Source: Pseudomonadales bacterium (GTDB lineage: Bacteria > Pseudomonadota > Gammaproteobacteria > Pseudomonadales > Halieaceae). Taken from it: a stretch of 64,000 nucleotides of DNA. Below the pieces are notes generated by a model. The model saw only the letters and a program-made list of their open reading frames with translations, had not been told where the DNA came from and ran no database searches. The translations under genes and the position numbers were made by a program. Position 1 is the first letter of the stretch, and each line of letters starts with the position of its first letter. The DNA lies in the NCBI GenBank assembly GCA_024234735.1, contig JACKNV010000001.1, forward strand, positions 558,001 through 622,000, in the 5' to 3' direction. This document shows, piece after piece, positions 27,513 through 37,104 of the stretch.

Positions 27513-27556
27513 GCGTCGGTATCCCGTGCCCGACTGCAACTCCGAGGTGAAGGACG

Positions 27557-28981
27557 ATGAGCGGACAAACCCTGTATGACAAATTGTGGCACAGCCACCT
27601 GGTAAGCCAGCGCGAGGACGGCAGCGCGCTGATCTATATCGACCGGCACCTGATACACGAGGTCACTTCTCCCCAGGCTTTCGAGGGATTGCGGCTGGCC
27701 GGGCGCAACCCCTGGCGCCGGGACGCGAATCTGGCAGTGCCCGACCACAATGTGCCCACCGAGTACGCCGAGCGAAAGGGCGGGGTGGCGGCTATCGCCG
27801 ACCCGGTGTCACGCCTGCAGGTGCAGACCCTGGATGACAACTGCCGCGACTTTGATATCGTCGAAATCGACATCAACGATGTGCGCCAGGGGATCGTGCA
27901 CGTAGTGGGCCCCGAGCTGGGCGCCACCCTGCCGGGAATGACGGTGGTGTGTGGCGACTCCCACACCTCCACCCACGGCGCCCTGGGCGCCCTGGCGCAC
28001 GGTATCGGCACCTCGGAAGTGGAGCACGTACTGGCCACCCAGTGCCTGATCCAGCAGAAAATGAAGAACATGCTGGTGCGTATCGACGGCCGCCTGCCGC
28101 GCGGTGTCTCCGCCAAGGACGTGGTGCTGGCGGTAATCGGCGAGATCGGCACCGCCGGGGGTAGCGGCTACGCCATCGAGTTCGGGGGTGAAGTGGTGCG
28201 CAATATGAGCATGGAGGGGCGCATGACCCTGTGCAACATGTCCATAGAGGCGGGGGCCCGCATGGGCATGGTTGCAGTGGACGATACGACCCTGGAGTAT
28301 GTCAAGGGCCGTCCCTACGCGCCCCGCGGGGCCATGTGGGAGCAGGCCGAGCAGGCCTGGCGGGAGCTGCGCAGCGATGATCACGCGCATTTCGACCGGG
28401 TGGTGGTGCTGCGTGGCGAACAGATCAAGCCCCAGGTCACCTGGGGAACGTCTCCGGAGATGGTGTTGCCGATCGATGGCCACTTGCCCGATCCCGCACG
28501 CATGGACAACGCGACCCAGCGCGCCGCAGTCGAGCGCGCCCTGGAGTACATGGGCCTGCAGGCTGGCATGCCGATTACCGGGATCAAGCCGGACAGGGTG
28601 TTTATCGGCTCCTGCACCAACTCCCGTATCGAGGACCTGCGTAGCGCTGCCGCCGTTGTGAAGGGCAAACGCGTGGCGCAATCGCTCAAGCAGGCACTGG
28701 TGGTGCCAGGCTCCGGGCAGGTGAAAAAGCAGGCCGAGGAAGAGGGCCTGGACAAGGTCTTCATCGAGGCCGGTATGGAGTGGCGCGAGCCCGGATGCTC
28801 GATGTGCCTGGCGATGAATGCCGACAAGCTGGGCCCGGGCGAGCACTGCGCTTCCACCTCCAACCGCAATTTCGAAGGGCGCCAGGGTTTCGGCGGACGC
28901 ACCCACCTGGTCAGCCCGGCCATGGCTGCCGCGGCCGCTATCGCCGGCCATTTCGTCGATGTCCGCGACTGGGAGGAATAA
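27557..28981 (+). CDS. leuC: 3-isopropylmalate dehydratase large subunit
   Basis: A 474-residue aconitase-family protein. The three cysteines that bind the 4Fe-4S cluster are visible as Cys353 in GSCTNSRI and Cys414/Cys417 in GCSMCLAMN. With LeuD it isomerises 2-isopropylmalate to 3-isopropylmalate in leucine synthesis. A GAGGTGAAGG leader precedes the ATG. It is the first gene of a leuCDB unit, with leuD six bases downstream. Regulation by the divergent LysR is likely. Confidence 0.98.
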   Translation: MSGQTLYDKLWHSHLVSQREDGSALIYIDRHLIHEVTSPQAFEGLRLAGRNPWRRDANLAVPDHNVPTEYAERKGGVAAIADPVSRLQVQTLDDNCRDFDIVEIDINDVRQGIVHVVGPELGATLPGMTVVCGDSHTSTHGALGALAHGIGTSEVEHVLATQCLIQQKMKNMLVRIDGRLPRGVSAKDVVLAVIGEIGTAGGSGYAIEFGGEVVRNMSMEGRMTLCNMSIEAGARMGMVAVDDTTLEYVKGRPYAPRGAMWEQAEQAWRELRSDDHAHFDRVVVLRGEQIKPQVTWGTSPEMVLPIDGHLPDPARMDNATQRAAVERALEYMGLQAGMPITGIKPDRVFIGSCTNSRIEDLRSAAAVVKGKRVAQSLKQALVVPGSGQVKKQAEEEGLDKVFIEAGMEWREPGCSMCLAMNADKLGPGEHCASTSNRNFEGRQGFGGRTHLVSPAMAAAAAIAGHFVDVRDWEE

Positions 28982-28987
28982 ACCGAC

Positions 28988-29635
28988 ATGAAAAGTTTTA
29001 TTGCCGAACGCGGCCTGGTGGCGCCCATGGATCGCGCCAACGTGGACACCGACCTGATCATTCCCAAGCAGTTCCTGAAGTCCATCCGGCGCAGCGGTTT
29101 CGGCCCCCATCTGTTCGACGACCTGCGCTACCTGGATGAAGGATATCCCGGCCAGGATTGCAGTACCCGGCCGCTGAATCCCGACTTTGCGCTGAATGCC
29201 CCGCGCTACCAGGGTGCCTCGATACTGCTGGCGCGAGAGAACTTCGGCTGCGGCTCCAGCCGGGAGCACGCGCCCTGGGCCCTGGAGGACCACGGTTTCA
29301 GGTGTATTATCGCGCCCAGCTTTGCCGATATTTTTTACAACAACTGTTTCAAGAACGGCATCCTCCCGATCGCCCTGGACGAACACGTGGTCGATACCCT
29401 GTTCCGCGAGGTCTACGCCACCGAGGGCTACGAGCTGACGGTGGACCTCGAGGAGCAGCAGGTCACCACGCCCAGTGGCGATGTCTATAGCTTCGAGGTG
29501 GACGAGTTTCGCCGCCACTGCCTGCTCAAGGGCCTGGACGACATCGGCCTGACCCTGCAGGAGGCGGATGCCATCCGCGCCTATGAGCAGGGCCTGCGCC
29601 AGCGCTCGCCCTGGCTGTTCGACGCCATCAACTGA
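28988..29635 (+). CDS. leuD: 3-isopropylmalate dehydratase small subunit
   Basis: A 215-residue swivel subunit that closes over the LeuC active site. The substrate-binding loop NFGCGSSREHAPWAL and the N-terminal ANVDTDLIIPKQFL are typical. GAGGAATAAACC, from the end of leuC, supplies the ribosome binding site. The length agrees with the family. Confidence 0.97.
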   Translation: MKSFIAERGLVAPMDRANVDTDLIIPKQFLKSIRRSGFGPHLFDDLRYLDEGYPGQDCSTRPLNPDFALNAPRYQGASILLARENFGCGSSREHAPWALEDHGFRCIIAPSFADIFYNNCFKNGILPIALDEHVVDTLFREVYATEGYELTVDLEEQQVTTPSGDVYSFEVDEFRRHCLLKGLDDIGLTLQEADAIRAYEQGLRQRSPWLFDAIN

Positions 29636-29652
29636 ACGGAGCAAACGCTGTC

Positions 29653-30735
29653 ATGGGAAAGCGCATACTGGTATTGCCTGGTGACTATATCGGCCCGGAG
29701 ATCATGGCCGAGGCCGTCAAGGTGCTGCAAGTGGTGGACCGCCAGTTCGGCCTGCAGCTGGAGCTGGAAGACGGTCTGGTGGGCGGTGCCGCCATCGATG
29801 CCACCGGCTCGCCGCTGCCGGAGGCGACGCTGGCCTCGGCGCGGGCCGCCGACGCCATCCTGCTTGGCGCCGTGGGTGGCCCCAAGTGGGACGCGGTGGA
29901 GCGCCACCTGCGACCGGAGCGCGGTTTGCTGGGCCTGCGCTCGGAACTGCAGTTGTTCGGCAATCTGCGCCCGGCGCTGCTCTACCCACAGCTGGCCGAC
30001 GCCTCCAGCCTGAAGCGCGAAGTGGTGGCGGGGCTGGACATACTGATCGTGCGCGAGCTCACCGGCGGTATCTACTTTGGCGAGCCGCGCGGCATCCGCA
30101 CTTTGGAAAACGGCGAGCGCGAGGGCTTCAATACCTACGTCTATCGTGAGTCCGAAATCACGCGCATTGCCCACCTGGCGTTCTCCCTGGCGCGCAAGCG
30201 CAGCGGTCGCCTGTGTTCGGTGGACAAGGCCAATGTGCTGGAGGTCACCGTGTTGTGGCGCGAGGTGATGGACGAGGTGGCAGCGCAATACCCGGACGTG
30301 GAGCTCAGCCACATGTACGTGGACAATGCCGCCATGCAGCTGTTGCGTGCGCCCAAGCAGTTCGACGTGCTGGTGACCGGCAATATGTTCGGGGATATCC
30401 TGTCCGACGCCGCGGCCATGCTGACCGGCTCTATCGGCATGCTGCCCTCGGCCTCGCTGGACCAGGCGGGCCGCGGCATGTACGAACCCTGCCATGGCAG
30501 CGCGCCGGACATCGCGGGGCAGGGCAGGGCCAACCCCCTGGCGACGATCCTCTCGGTAGCCATGATGTTGCGCTATACCCTGGGTAATCCCGCGGCGGCG
30601 GACGCCATCGAACGGGCGGTGAGTACGGTGCTGGATCGCGGTTTGCGCACGGCGGATATCGAGTCACCGGGTACCGAACTGGTGAGTACGGAAGTCATGG
30701 GTGACGCGGTGGTGGCGGCTCTAGAAGCCCGCTGA
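29653..30735 (+). CDS. leuB: 3-isopropylmalate dehydrogenase
   Basis: A 360-residue NAD-dependent dehydrogenase that oxidises 3-isopropylmalate, with spontaneous loss of carbon dioxide, to 2-oxoisocaproate. VRELTGGIYFGEPRG, NMFGDILSDAAAM and YEPCHGSAPDIAG are family signatures. An oddity: the usual GDGIGPE loop at the start reads GDYIGPE, with Tyr12 in the place of Gly. It follows leuD by 17 bases and precedes asd by 42 bases, as in Pseudomonas. Confidence 0.97.
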   Translation: MGKRILVLPGDYIGPEIMAEAVKVLQVVDRQFGLQLELEDGLVGGAAIDATGSPLPEATLASARAADAILLGAVGGPKWDAVERHLRPERGLLGLRSELQLFGNLRPALLYPQLADASSLKREVVAGLDILIVRELTGGIYFGEPRGIRTLENGEREGFNTYVYRESEITRIAHLAFSLARKRSGRLCSVDKANVLEVTVLWREVMDEVAAQYPDVELSHMYVDNAAMQLLRAPKQFDVLVTGNMFGDILSDAAAMLTGSIGMLPSASLDQAGRGMYEPCHGSAPDIAGQGRANPLATILSVAMMLRYTLGNPAAADAIERAVSTVLDRGLRTADIESPGTELVSTEVMGDAVVAALEAR

Positions 30736-30777
30736 ACGGCAACGGATTTGACAGCGACAGCTGATGAGGTATGACCA

Positions 30778-31803
30778 ATGAGCAAAGTTTACGATGTGGC
30801 CGTGGTGGGCGCGACCGGCGCGGTGGGCGAGGCGATGATCTCCATCCTGGAGGAGCGCGAGTTCCCGGTGGGCAACCTGTACCCGCTGGCGAGCAGCCGC
30901 TCGGTTGGCAAGACCGTGATGTTTCGCGGCAAGCCGCTGCCGGTAACTGATCTGGCGGAGTTCGATTTCAGCCGGGCGCAGATTGGCCTGTTCTCCGCCG
31001 GCGGTGGTATTTCCGCGGAGTTTGCCCCGAAGGCTGGCGCCGCCGGCTGCGTGGTGATCGATAACACCTCGCATTTCCGCCAGGACGAGGACATACCCCT
31101 GGTGGTACCCGAGGTCAACCCCGAGGCGCTGGCCGGCTATGGGGCGCGCAACATCATCGCCAACCCGAATTGTTCGACGATACAGATGCTGGTTGCGCTC
31201 AAGCCGATCTACGATGCGGTGGGCATCGCGCGTATCAACGTGGCTACCTACCAGGCCGTTTCCGGCACGGGCAAGGAGGCCATCGAGGAACTGGCGTCCC
31301 AGACGGCGCGCCTGCTCAACGGCCAGGAGCCCAAATGCGAGGTCTACCCCCGGCAGATCGCTTTCAACGCCCTGCCACATATCGATACCTTCCAGGACAA
31401 CGGCTATACCCGGGAGGAAATGAAAATGGTGTGGGAAACCCGCAAGATATTCGCTGATCCAAGCATCCAGGTTAACCCGACCTGTGTCAGGATTCCGGTC
31501 TTTTATGGTCACTCCGAGGCGGTGCACATCGAGACAGTGGACAAGATCAGCGCCGCCGAGGCGCGCGCCCTGCTTGAAGTCGCGCCGGGAGTGACGGTCA
31601 TTGACGAGCGCGGCGACGGCGGCTATCCCACTCCCGTGGTGGACGCCGCCGGCAGGGATCCGGTGTTCGTGGGTCGCATACGCGAGGATATTTCCCACCC
31701 CCGCGGCCTCGATATGTGGGTGGTGAGTGATAACCTGCGCAAGGGGGCGGCCCTCAACAGTGTGCAAATTGCCGAGAAATTAATCTCCACTTACCTTGAT
31801 TAA
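30778..31803 (+). CDS. asd: Aspartate-semialdehyde dehydrogenase
   Basis: A 341-residue enzyme that reduces aspartyl phosphate to aspartate semialdehyde with NADPH for lysine, methionine, threonine and cell-wall synthesis. VGATGAVGEAMISILEER is the nucleotide loop; catalytic Cys132 lies in NPNCSTIQML, and the C-terminal DMWVVSDNLRKGAALN is characteristic. A GAGG ribosome binding site lies before ATG 30778. It sits between leuB and fimV. The stop codon lies in a 13-base direct repeat that recurs 23 bases downstream. Confidence 0.97.
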   Translation: MSKVYDVAVVGATGAVGEAMISILEEREFPVGNLYPLASSRSVGKTVMFRGKPLPVTDLAEFDFSRAQIGLFSAGGGISAEFAPKAGAAGCVVIDNTSHFRQDEDIPLVVPEVNPEALAGYGARNIIANPNCSTIQMLVALKPIYDAVGIARINVATYQAVSGTGKEAIEELASQTARLLNGQEPKCEVYPRQIAFNALPHIDTFQDNGYTREEMKMVWETRKIFADPSIQVNPTCVRIPVFYGHSEAVHIETVDKISAAEARALLEVAPGVTVIDERGDGGYPTPVVDAAGRDPVFVGRIREDISHPRGLDMWVVSDNLRKGAALNSVQIAEKLISTYLD

Positions 31804-32000
31804 TGGTCACAACTCACCTTGATTAATGCAGGTACATAACTGATACTTGGGCTAATTCGGGCTTGCGCGTACGCATGGATGCGAAGTCGGCGTCGGCAGG
31901 GGCATAGTGCCCGGCGCAGTATAGCGCGCAGCTCGAGTCAGTTGCCGGGCCACGGGGAGGCCGGTTTAGGATGAGGCAGACAATATAACAAGGCGTGGGT

Positions 32001-34307
32001 ATGGCTCGTAAGTTTGCTGCTGTAGTTTTTTCGCTGGGGTGCGTTCAGGCAAGTCCCTTGATGGCATTGGGACTGGGGGAAATAAGCCTGGAGTCCTACC
32101 TCAATGAGCCTCTCAGGGCAGAAGTGGATCTGCTCAACGTGCAGGGCCTGCACGAGGACCAGATCAGGATTCGCCTGGCTACCTCGGAAGACTTCAAGCG
32201 CATGGGCGTCGATCGCGCCTATTTTCTCACCAGTATCAGTTTCGACGTCGAGGTCGACGACAATGGCCGTGGTCGTATCGTACTGACCTCCGAAGACCCC
32301 GTGCTGGAGCCCTACCTCGACTTCATCGTCGAGGCCAGGTGGCCCTCCGGCCGCCTGCTGCGGGAATACACCGTGCTGGTTGATCCGCCGGTTTTCGACC
32401 AGGCCGTGCCGGTGGTGTCTGCCAGCGAGCGTATCGCCGAGGCGGCCGGCGAACCGGCACCCGCAAAAAAAAACACAACTGAGCTCCTCAGCGGTTCCGG
32501 CACCCGGGTAGAGCTGAAACAGGGCAACCTGGCGCCGGGTGAAATGCCGCAGCGGCAATTCAATGCCGCGACCTCGAACGCGCCCCTCTCGGGGAATCGC
32601 TATATGGTCCACCGCGATGACACCCTGTGGAAAATTGCATCGCGGGCGCGCCCGGCCGGGGCGTCCGTACAACAGACCATGCTGGACATCCAGCGGCTGA
32701 ATCCGAATGCCTTCATCGACGGCAATATCAATCTCATCAAGGCCGGGTACATCATCTATCTGCCGACCGCCGACGAATTGCGCTCCGGCGACGCCGCAGC
32801 GGCGGCGCAGGAGGTCAGGGACCAGAACCAGGCCTGGCGCGAGGGCCGTTCCAGCGAGCCTGCGTACAGTGGCCCCTCGCTGCGCATTTCCGCCGAAGAG
32901 GAGCCGGAGGCGACCGCCGCCAGCGGGGCTGGCACTGCCGGCGCGGGAGGCGGAGCCGGCGCAACCCTGTCCAGCAATGCGGCCCTGGAAGAACTGGAAG
33001 AATCGGAACTGGCGCGGGTCGAATTGCAGGAGCGCCTGACGGCGATGGAGCAGCAGGTGGATACCCTGCAGCGCATTGTTTCCCTCAAGGACGACCAGAT
33101 TGCCGCCCTCCAGGGTGTGATCGCCAAGGAGCAATCAGCGGATGGCGCAGGCGACGAGGCCGCTGCCCTGGGTAGTGAACTGCTGGCCGAGATCGAACAA
33201 CTCGAAGCCGAAACCGGGACCGGTCTTGCGGATGACGGCGAAGCCGACGCTGCGGAGGTGTTTGGCGAGGTGGACGGCGCTGCCGCCGAGCCGGTCACGG
33301 AACTGGTGGTGGAAGAGGAACTGGTAGTGGAAGAGGTGCCGGCGCCGGCGGTGGTCGCGCCCGAAGCCGCTGGCGCCGCGGACAAGGCCGATAGCGGGCT
33401 GGGTACCTGGTGGTATGCGCTGGGAGCGATCGCAGTGGCCCTGCTTGGCTGGTTGTTGCTGCGCGGGCGCAAATCCGCCGACGAGGCGGTCTCGGAGCCG
33501 CCCGCAGCGAGCAAGGCCGCGACAGAGCCGCAGGACGCTTTCGCGGACGTCGAGCTGACCGAGCAGGCGGTGCAACTGGAGACCCCGGAGGAGATGCAGC
33601 CGGATGCCCCGGAAGTGGAGCCGGAAGCCGAGATCGCCGCTGCGCGCAAGGAAAATCGCGGCTACGGCCAGCGCAAGCACGATGAGTACGCCTCCGACGT
33701 AGAGGCCAACGATGCCCTGGCTGAGGCGGACATCTACATCGCCTACGGGCGCTATCCCCAGGCGATCGACCTGCTGCGCAATGCCCTGGTGAACGATCCC
33801 GGCAATGCCGCTTACCGCCTGAAACTTTTGCAACTCTATGCGGAAACCGGTGATCGCTCCGCCGCCGAGCAACAGTTGGCCGAGCTGGAGTCGCTGGGGG
33901 ACCAGGCCAGCATCGCCGCCGGCCGGGAAACGCTCGCCGGGGCACTGGAGGATGCGACCCCGCTGATCGGTGACGCCGGCAGTGACCTGCTGCAGGACTC
34001 GGTTGATACCCTGGAGTCGGAGCTCAGTGGCCTGGAAATCGAGGAGCCCCTGGCCGGTGAGCCGCTGGATGACGATCTCGACCTGTCGGCTGATTTCGAG
34101 CGCGCCGCTGCAAGTGCTGACGGTGCCGAGGAAGAACTGGTGGTGGCCGCCGAGAGTAACGGCCTGGCTACCAAGCTGGATCTCGCCAGGGCCTACATGG
34201 ATATGGGGGATGACGACGGTGCCCGCCAGATCCTGGAGGAGGTGGCTGCCGAAGGCAGCGAGGAACTCCAGCAAGAGGCGCGCGCGCTGCTAGAGCGAAT
34301 TGGCTGA
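32001..34307 (+). CDS. fimV: FimV-family polar peptidoglycan-binding protein
   Basis: A 768-residue protein. The N-terminal signal (FAAVVFSLGCVQASPLMALG) is followed by the FimV N-domain beginning GEISLESYLNEPLRAEVDLL. A LysM motif, YMVHRDDTLWKIA, lies at about residues 201-255. A coiled coil (ALEELEESELARVELQERL) and an acidic, alanine-rich stretch lead to a membrane helix near residues 470-488 (WWYALGAIAVALLGWLLL). The cytoplasmic part has TPR-like repeats, and the last 50 residues are the FimV C-terminal domain (TKLDLARAYMDMGDDDGA). Homologues organise the cell pole, type IV pili and twitching. ATG 32001 has AAGG in front. Confidence 0.95.
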   Translation: MARKFAAVVFSLGCVQASPLMALGLGEISLESYLNEPLRAEVDLLNVQGLHEDQIRIRLATSEDFKRMGVDRAYFLTSISFDVEVDDNGRGRIVLTSEDPVLEPYLDFIVEARWPSGRLLREYTVLVDPPVFDQAVPVVSASERIAEAAGEPAPAKKNTTELLSGSGTRVELKQGNLAPGEMPQRQFNAATSNAPLSGNRYMVHRDDTLWKIASRARPAGASVQQTMLDIQRLNPNAFIDGNINLIKAGYIIYLPTADELRSGDAAAAAQEVRDQNQAWREGRSSEPAYSGPSLRISAEEEPEATAASGAGTAGAGGGAGATLSSNAALEELEESELARVELQERLTAMEQQVDTLQRIVSLKDDQIAALQGVIAKEQSADGAGDEAAALGSELLAEIEQLEAETGTGLADDGEADAAEVFGEVDGAAAEPVTELVVEEELVVEEVPAPAVVAPEAAGAADKADSGLGTWWYALGAIAVALLGWLLLRGRKSADEAVSEPPAASKAATEPQDAFADVELTEQAVQLETPEEMQPDAPEVEPEAEIAAARKENRGYGQRKHDEYASDVEANDALAEADIYIAYGRYPQAIDLLRNALVNDPGNAAYRLKLLQLYAETGDRSAAEQQLAELESLGDQASIAAGRETLAGALEDATPLIGDAGSDLLQDSVDTLESELSGLEIEEPLAGEPLDDDLDLSADFERAAASADGAEEELVVAAESNGLATKLDLARAYMDMGDDDGARQILEEVAAEGSEELQQEARALLERIG

Positions 34308-35139
34308 CCGGAACCTGCCCTTTTCCGCAGCCGCGCTACCTGCGGGCACACGCATTGCCTGCCGGGTCGAGTATGATGGCAGCCGGTTTCACGGCTGGCA
34401 ATCCCAGCCCCATCCCGGGGCGCGGACCGTGCAGGATACCCTGGAAAGCGCCCTGTCCGCCGTGGCCAGCGCGGCAGTGCGGGTGCACTGCGCCGGTCGT
34501 ACCGACAGTGGTGTGCACGGATTTGGCCAGGTCATACATTTCGAGGCGCCGGTGCAGCGCAGCCCCAAGTCATGGGTGCTCGGCGGCAACGCCAATCTCC
34601 CCGAGGATGTACGCCTGCACTGGGCGCAGCCGGTGGCGGGGGATTTTCACGCACGTTTTTCCGCCCTGTCGCGTCGCTACCGCTACCTCATAGCCAACAC
34701 GCCCGTGCGGCCCGCGTTGATGGCCGGCCAGCTTACCTGGCAGCGGTACCCCCTTGATCACGAACTGATGCATGCCGAAGCCCAGAGCCTGCTCGGCGAA
34801 CGGGACTTTTCCGCGTTCCGGGCAGCCGGGTGCCAGTCCAGGACACCGATGCGCAATGTCCAGGCAATCAGCGTTTCCCGGCGCGGAGACCTGGTTGTTG
34901 TGGATATCAGGGCAAATGCCTTTTTGCACCACATGGTGCGCAACATCGTCGGTTCGCTCCTGGCTGTCGGCAGCGCGCGCGCGGCGCCGGGCTGGCTGGC
35001 CCAGTTGCTGGCTGGCCGGGACCGCACCCGGGCGGCGGATACGGCGCCAGCGGCGGGATTGTATCTGGTCGAAGTGGAATACCCGGCCCGCTACAAGCTG
35101 CCCCGGGCGCCCGCTGAACCCCTGCTGCCCGGGGCCTGA
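34300..35139 (+). CDS. truA: tRNA pseudouridine(38-40) synthase
   Basis: A 279-residue TruA. The catalytic Asp69 is in GRTDSGVHGFGQV, and VEYDGSRFHGWQ, FSALSRRYRY and HHMVRNIVGSL are standard family segments. It isomerises uridines 38, 39 and 40 in the anticodon arm of many tRNAs. TTG 34300 is the only start that keeps the complete N terminus; it overlaps the fimV stop by eight bases, so the two genes are coupled. fimV-truA-trpF is the order seen in Pseudomonas. Confidence 0.95.
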   Translation: MADRNLPFSAAALPAGTRIACRVEYDGSRFHGWQSQPHPGARTVQDTLESALSAVASAAVRVHCAGRTDSGVHGFGQVIHFEAPVQRSPKSWVLGGNANLPEDVRLHWAQPVAGDFHARFSALSRRYRYLIANTPVRPALMAGQLTWQRYPLDHELMHAEAQSLLGERDFSAFRAAGCQSRTPMRNVQAISVSRRGDLVVVDIRANAFLHHMVRNIVGSLLAVGSARAAPGWLAQLLAGRDRTRAADTAPAAGLYLVEVEYPARYKLPRAPAEPLLPGA

Positions 35140-35189
35140 GGCTTGGGCTGCCGCGGTGGTGGGTACAGACAGCGGCGGGACCGATCTGC

Positions 35190-35195
35190 TATGAT
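35190..35195 (+). promoter_or_regulatory. Candidate -10 element before trpF
   Basis: TATGAT 33 bases before the trpF GTG in the 89-base gap after truA. The -35 side is poor, so support rests on the -10 and on the size of the gap. Confidence 0.35.
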
Positions 35196-35228
35196 GCGCC
35201 CCTTGTTTTTTCGACCCCAGCCAGGCAC

Positions 35229-35882
35229 GTGACGCAAACCCGGATCAAGATATGCGGCATCACCTCAGCGGCCGATGCGCGCAGTGCCGTGGAGCTGGGC
35301 GCCGATGCCATTGGCCTGGTTTTTTACCCGCCCAGTCCGCGCGCGGTCACGCCGGAGCGGGCCCTGTCGATCATCGAGGCAGTGCCTCCCTTTGTCACGA
35401 CAGTGGCCCTGTTTGTCGATGAATCGGCAGCGCAGATCGGCCGTGTCCTGGAGGCTGTGCCGGTGGATATGCTCCAGTTTCACGGTGCCGAGTCGGCGAC
35501 ATTTTGCGCGCAGTTCAAGCGCCCCTGGATCAAGGCAGTGCGTATGCGTCCCGGCACTGAACTCGCGGCGCTATGTCGCGAATACCGGGCAGGGCGGGGC
35601 ATTCTGCTGGACAGTTGGCAGGAGGGCGTGCCGGGCGGCACGGGCACGGTGTTCGACTGGAACCTGGCCGCCAACCCGCTGCCGCTGCCGCTGGTACTGG
35701 CGGGCGGGCTGAACGAGCACAACGTCGGTGCTGCCGTCGCGCGCCTGCGGCCCGCCGCGGTCGATGTCAGCGGCGGGGTGGAGCGGGCGCCGGGTGACAA
35801 GGACAGGGAGAAGATCAGGCGATTCATCGCGGCAGTGCGCAGTGCCGACGCCCTTGCAAATGGAGCAACAGATGACCAGTAA
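35229..35882 (+). CDS. trpF: Phosphoribosylanthranilate isomerase
   Basis: A 217-residue TIM barrel starting with GTG (TQTRIKICGIT). The catalytic Cys of KICGIT and the Asp in AVDVSGGVE are present, along with ADAIGLVFYPPSPR. It isomerises phosphoribosylanthranilate in the tryptophan pathway. The gene overlaps trpB by 11 bases, so both are translated together. Confidence 0.96.
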   Translation: MTQTRIKICGITSAADARSAVELGADAIGLVFYPPSPRAVTPERALSIIEAVPPFVTTVALFVDESAAQIGRVLEAVPVDMLQFHGAESATFCAQFKRPWIKAVRMRPGTELAALCREYRAGRGILLDSWQEGVPGGTGTVFDWNLAANPLPLPLVLAGGLNEHNVGAAVARLRPAAVDVSGGVERAPGDKDREKIRRFIAAVRSADALANGATDDQ

Positions 35883-37092
35883 CGTAACAGACGATGTATT
35901 TGCCGCGGTGCCGGATGCGGATGGGCGATTCGGGGTCTATGGCGGCAAGTTCGTCGCGGAAACCCTGATGTCGGCCCTGGCCGAGCTCGAGTGTGTCTAC
36001 CGCACCTTGTCCGCCGACCCGGAGTTCCAGCGGGAACTGGACGAGGACCTGGCCCAGTATGTGGGACGTCCCTCGCCACTGTATGAGGCCAGGCGCTGGT
36101 CCCGCTCCATCGGCGGCGCGCGTATTTTTCTCAAGCGCGAGGATCTGAATCACACGGGGGCCCACAAAGTAAACAACACGGTGGGCCAGGCGCTGCTTGC
36201 CAAGCATATGGGCAAGCCGCGGGTGATCGCCGAAACCGGCGCCGGTCAGCATGGCGTGGCGACAGCCACCATCGCGGCTCGCCTGGGCCTGCAATGCCAG
36301 GTATTCATGGGCGAGGAGGATGTCCACCGTCAGGCCCTGAACGTCTACCGAATGAAACTGCTGGGTGCGGAGGTTATCCCGGTGAAGTCTGGTTCGCGCA
36401 CCCTGAAGGATGCCATGAACGAGGCCATGCGCGACTGGGTGACCAATGTCGAAAACACCTTCTACATCATCGGCACCGTGGCCGGGCCGCATCCCTATCC
36501 GCTGCTGGTGCGCGACTTCCAGTGCGTGATCGGCCGCGAGGCCAGGCGCCAGGCGCTGGCGCAGACTGGCAAATTACCCGACGCGCTGGTGGCCTGTGTC
36601 GGCGGGGGGTCCAACGCCATCGGCCTGTTTCACCCGTTCCTGCGCGATGACGGCGTCGCCATGTATGGCGTGGAAGCGGGCGGGCACGGCGTCGCCTCCA
36701 ACCTGCATGCGGCGCCGCTGACTGCTGGCAGCCCCGGCGTGTTGCACGGTAACCGCACCTACCTGATGCAGGATGCCGATGGCCAGATCATGGATACCCA
36801 TTCGGTGTCGGCGGGCCTGGACTACCCCGGGGTAGGGCCGGAACACGCCTGGCTGAAGGACATCGGACGGGTCAATTACGTGGTCGCAACCGATGAAGAA
36901 GCGTTGCGCGCCTTCCATACCCTGACCCGGGTCGAAGGCATCATGCCGGCCCTGGAGAGCAGTCACGCCCTTGCCTATGCAGAAAAACTGGCGGCCGGGA
37001 TGACGCCCGATCAGGTGGTCGTGGTCAACCTGTCGGGGCGCGGGGACAAGGATATTCATACTGTTGCCCAGATTGACGGCATAGAGCTTTGA
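35872..37092 (+). CDS. trpB: Tryptophan synthase beta chain
   Basis: A 406-residue TrpB. Lys99 in HTGAHKVNNT forms the pyridoxal phosphate link, with the phosphate-binding GGGSNAIG and EAGGHGVASN segments present. It condenses indole with serine. ATG 35872 begins MTSNVTDDVFAAV with GGAGC in front; ATG 35860, four codons upstream, is an alternative inside trpF. It is followed by trpA with a 12-base gap. Confidence 0.97.
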   Translation: MTSNVTDDVFAAVPDADGRFGVYGGKFVAETLMSALAELECVYRTLSADPEFQRELDEDLAQYVGRPSPLYEARRWSRSIGGARIFLKREDLNHTGAHKVNNTVGQALLAKHMGKPRVIAETGAGQHGVATATIAARLGLQCQVFMGEEDVHRQALNVYRMKLLGAEVIPVKSGSRTLKDAMNEAMRDWVTNVENTFYIIGTVAGPHPYPLLVRDFQCVIGREARRQALAQTGKLPDALVACVGGGSNAIGLFHPFLRDDGVAMYGVEAGGHGVASNLHAAPLTAGSPGVLHGNRTYLMQDADGQIMDTHSVSAGLDYPGVGPEHAWLKDIGRVNYVVATDEEALRAFHTLTRVEGIMPALESSHALAYAEKLAAGMTPDQVVVVNLSGRGDKDIHTVAQIDGIEL

Positions 37093-37104
37093 GGGGATGG
37101 ACCA

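Noticed and set aside
27809..29644. Reverse-strand open frame across leuC and leuD
   Set aside because: It is a shadow of two genes with all iron-sulfur ligands intact; there is no plausible domain.
30748..30775. TTGACA-N16-TATGAC resembling a strong promoter just before asd
   Set aside because: The expected start of transcription would fall at or after the asd ATG at 30778, so it could not make a translatable asd mRNA with that start; the clear GAGG ribosome binding site supports the ATG.
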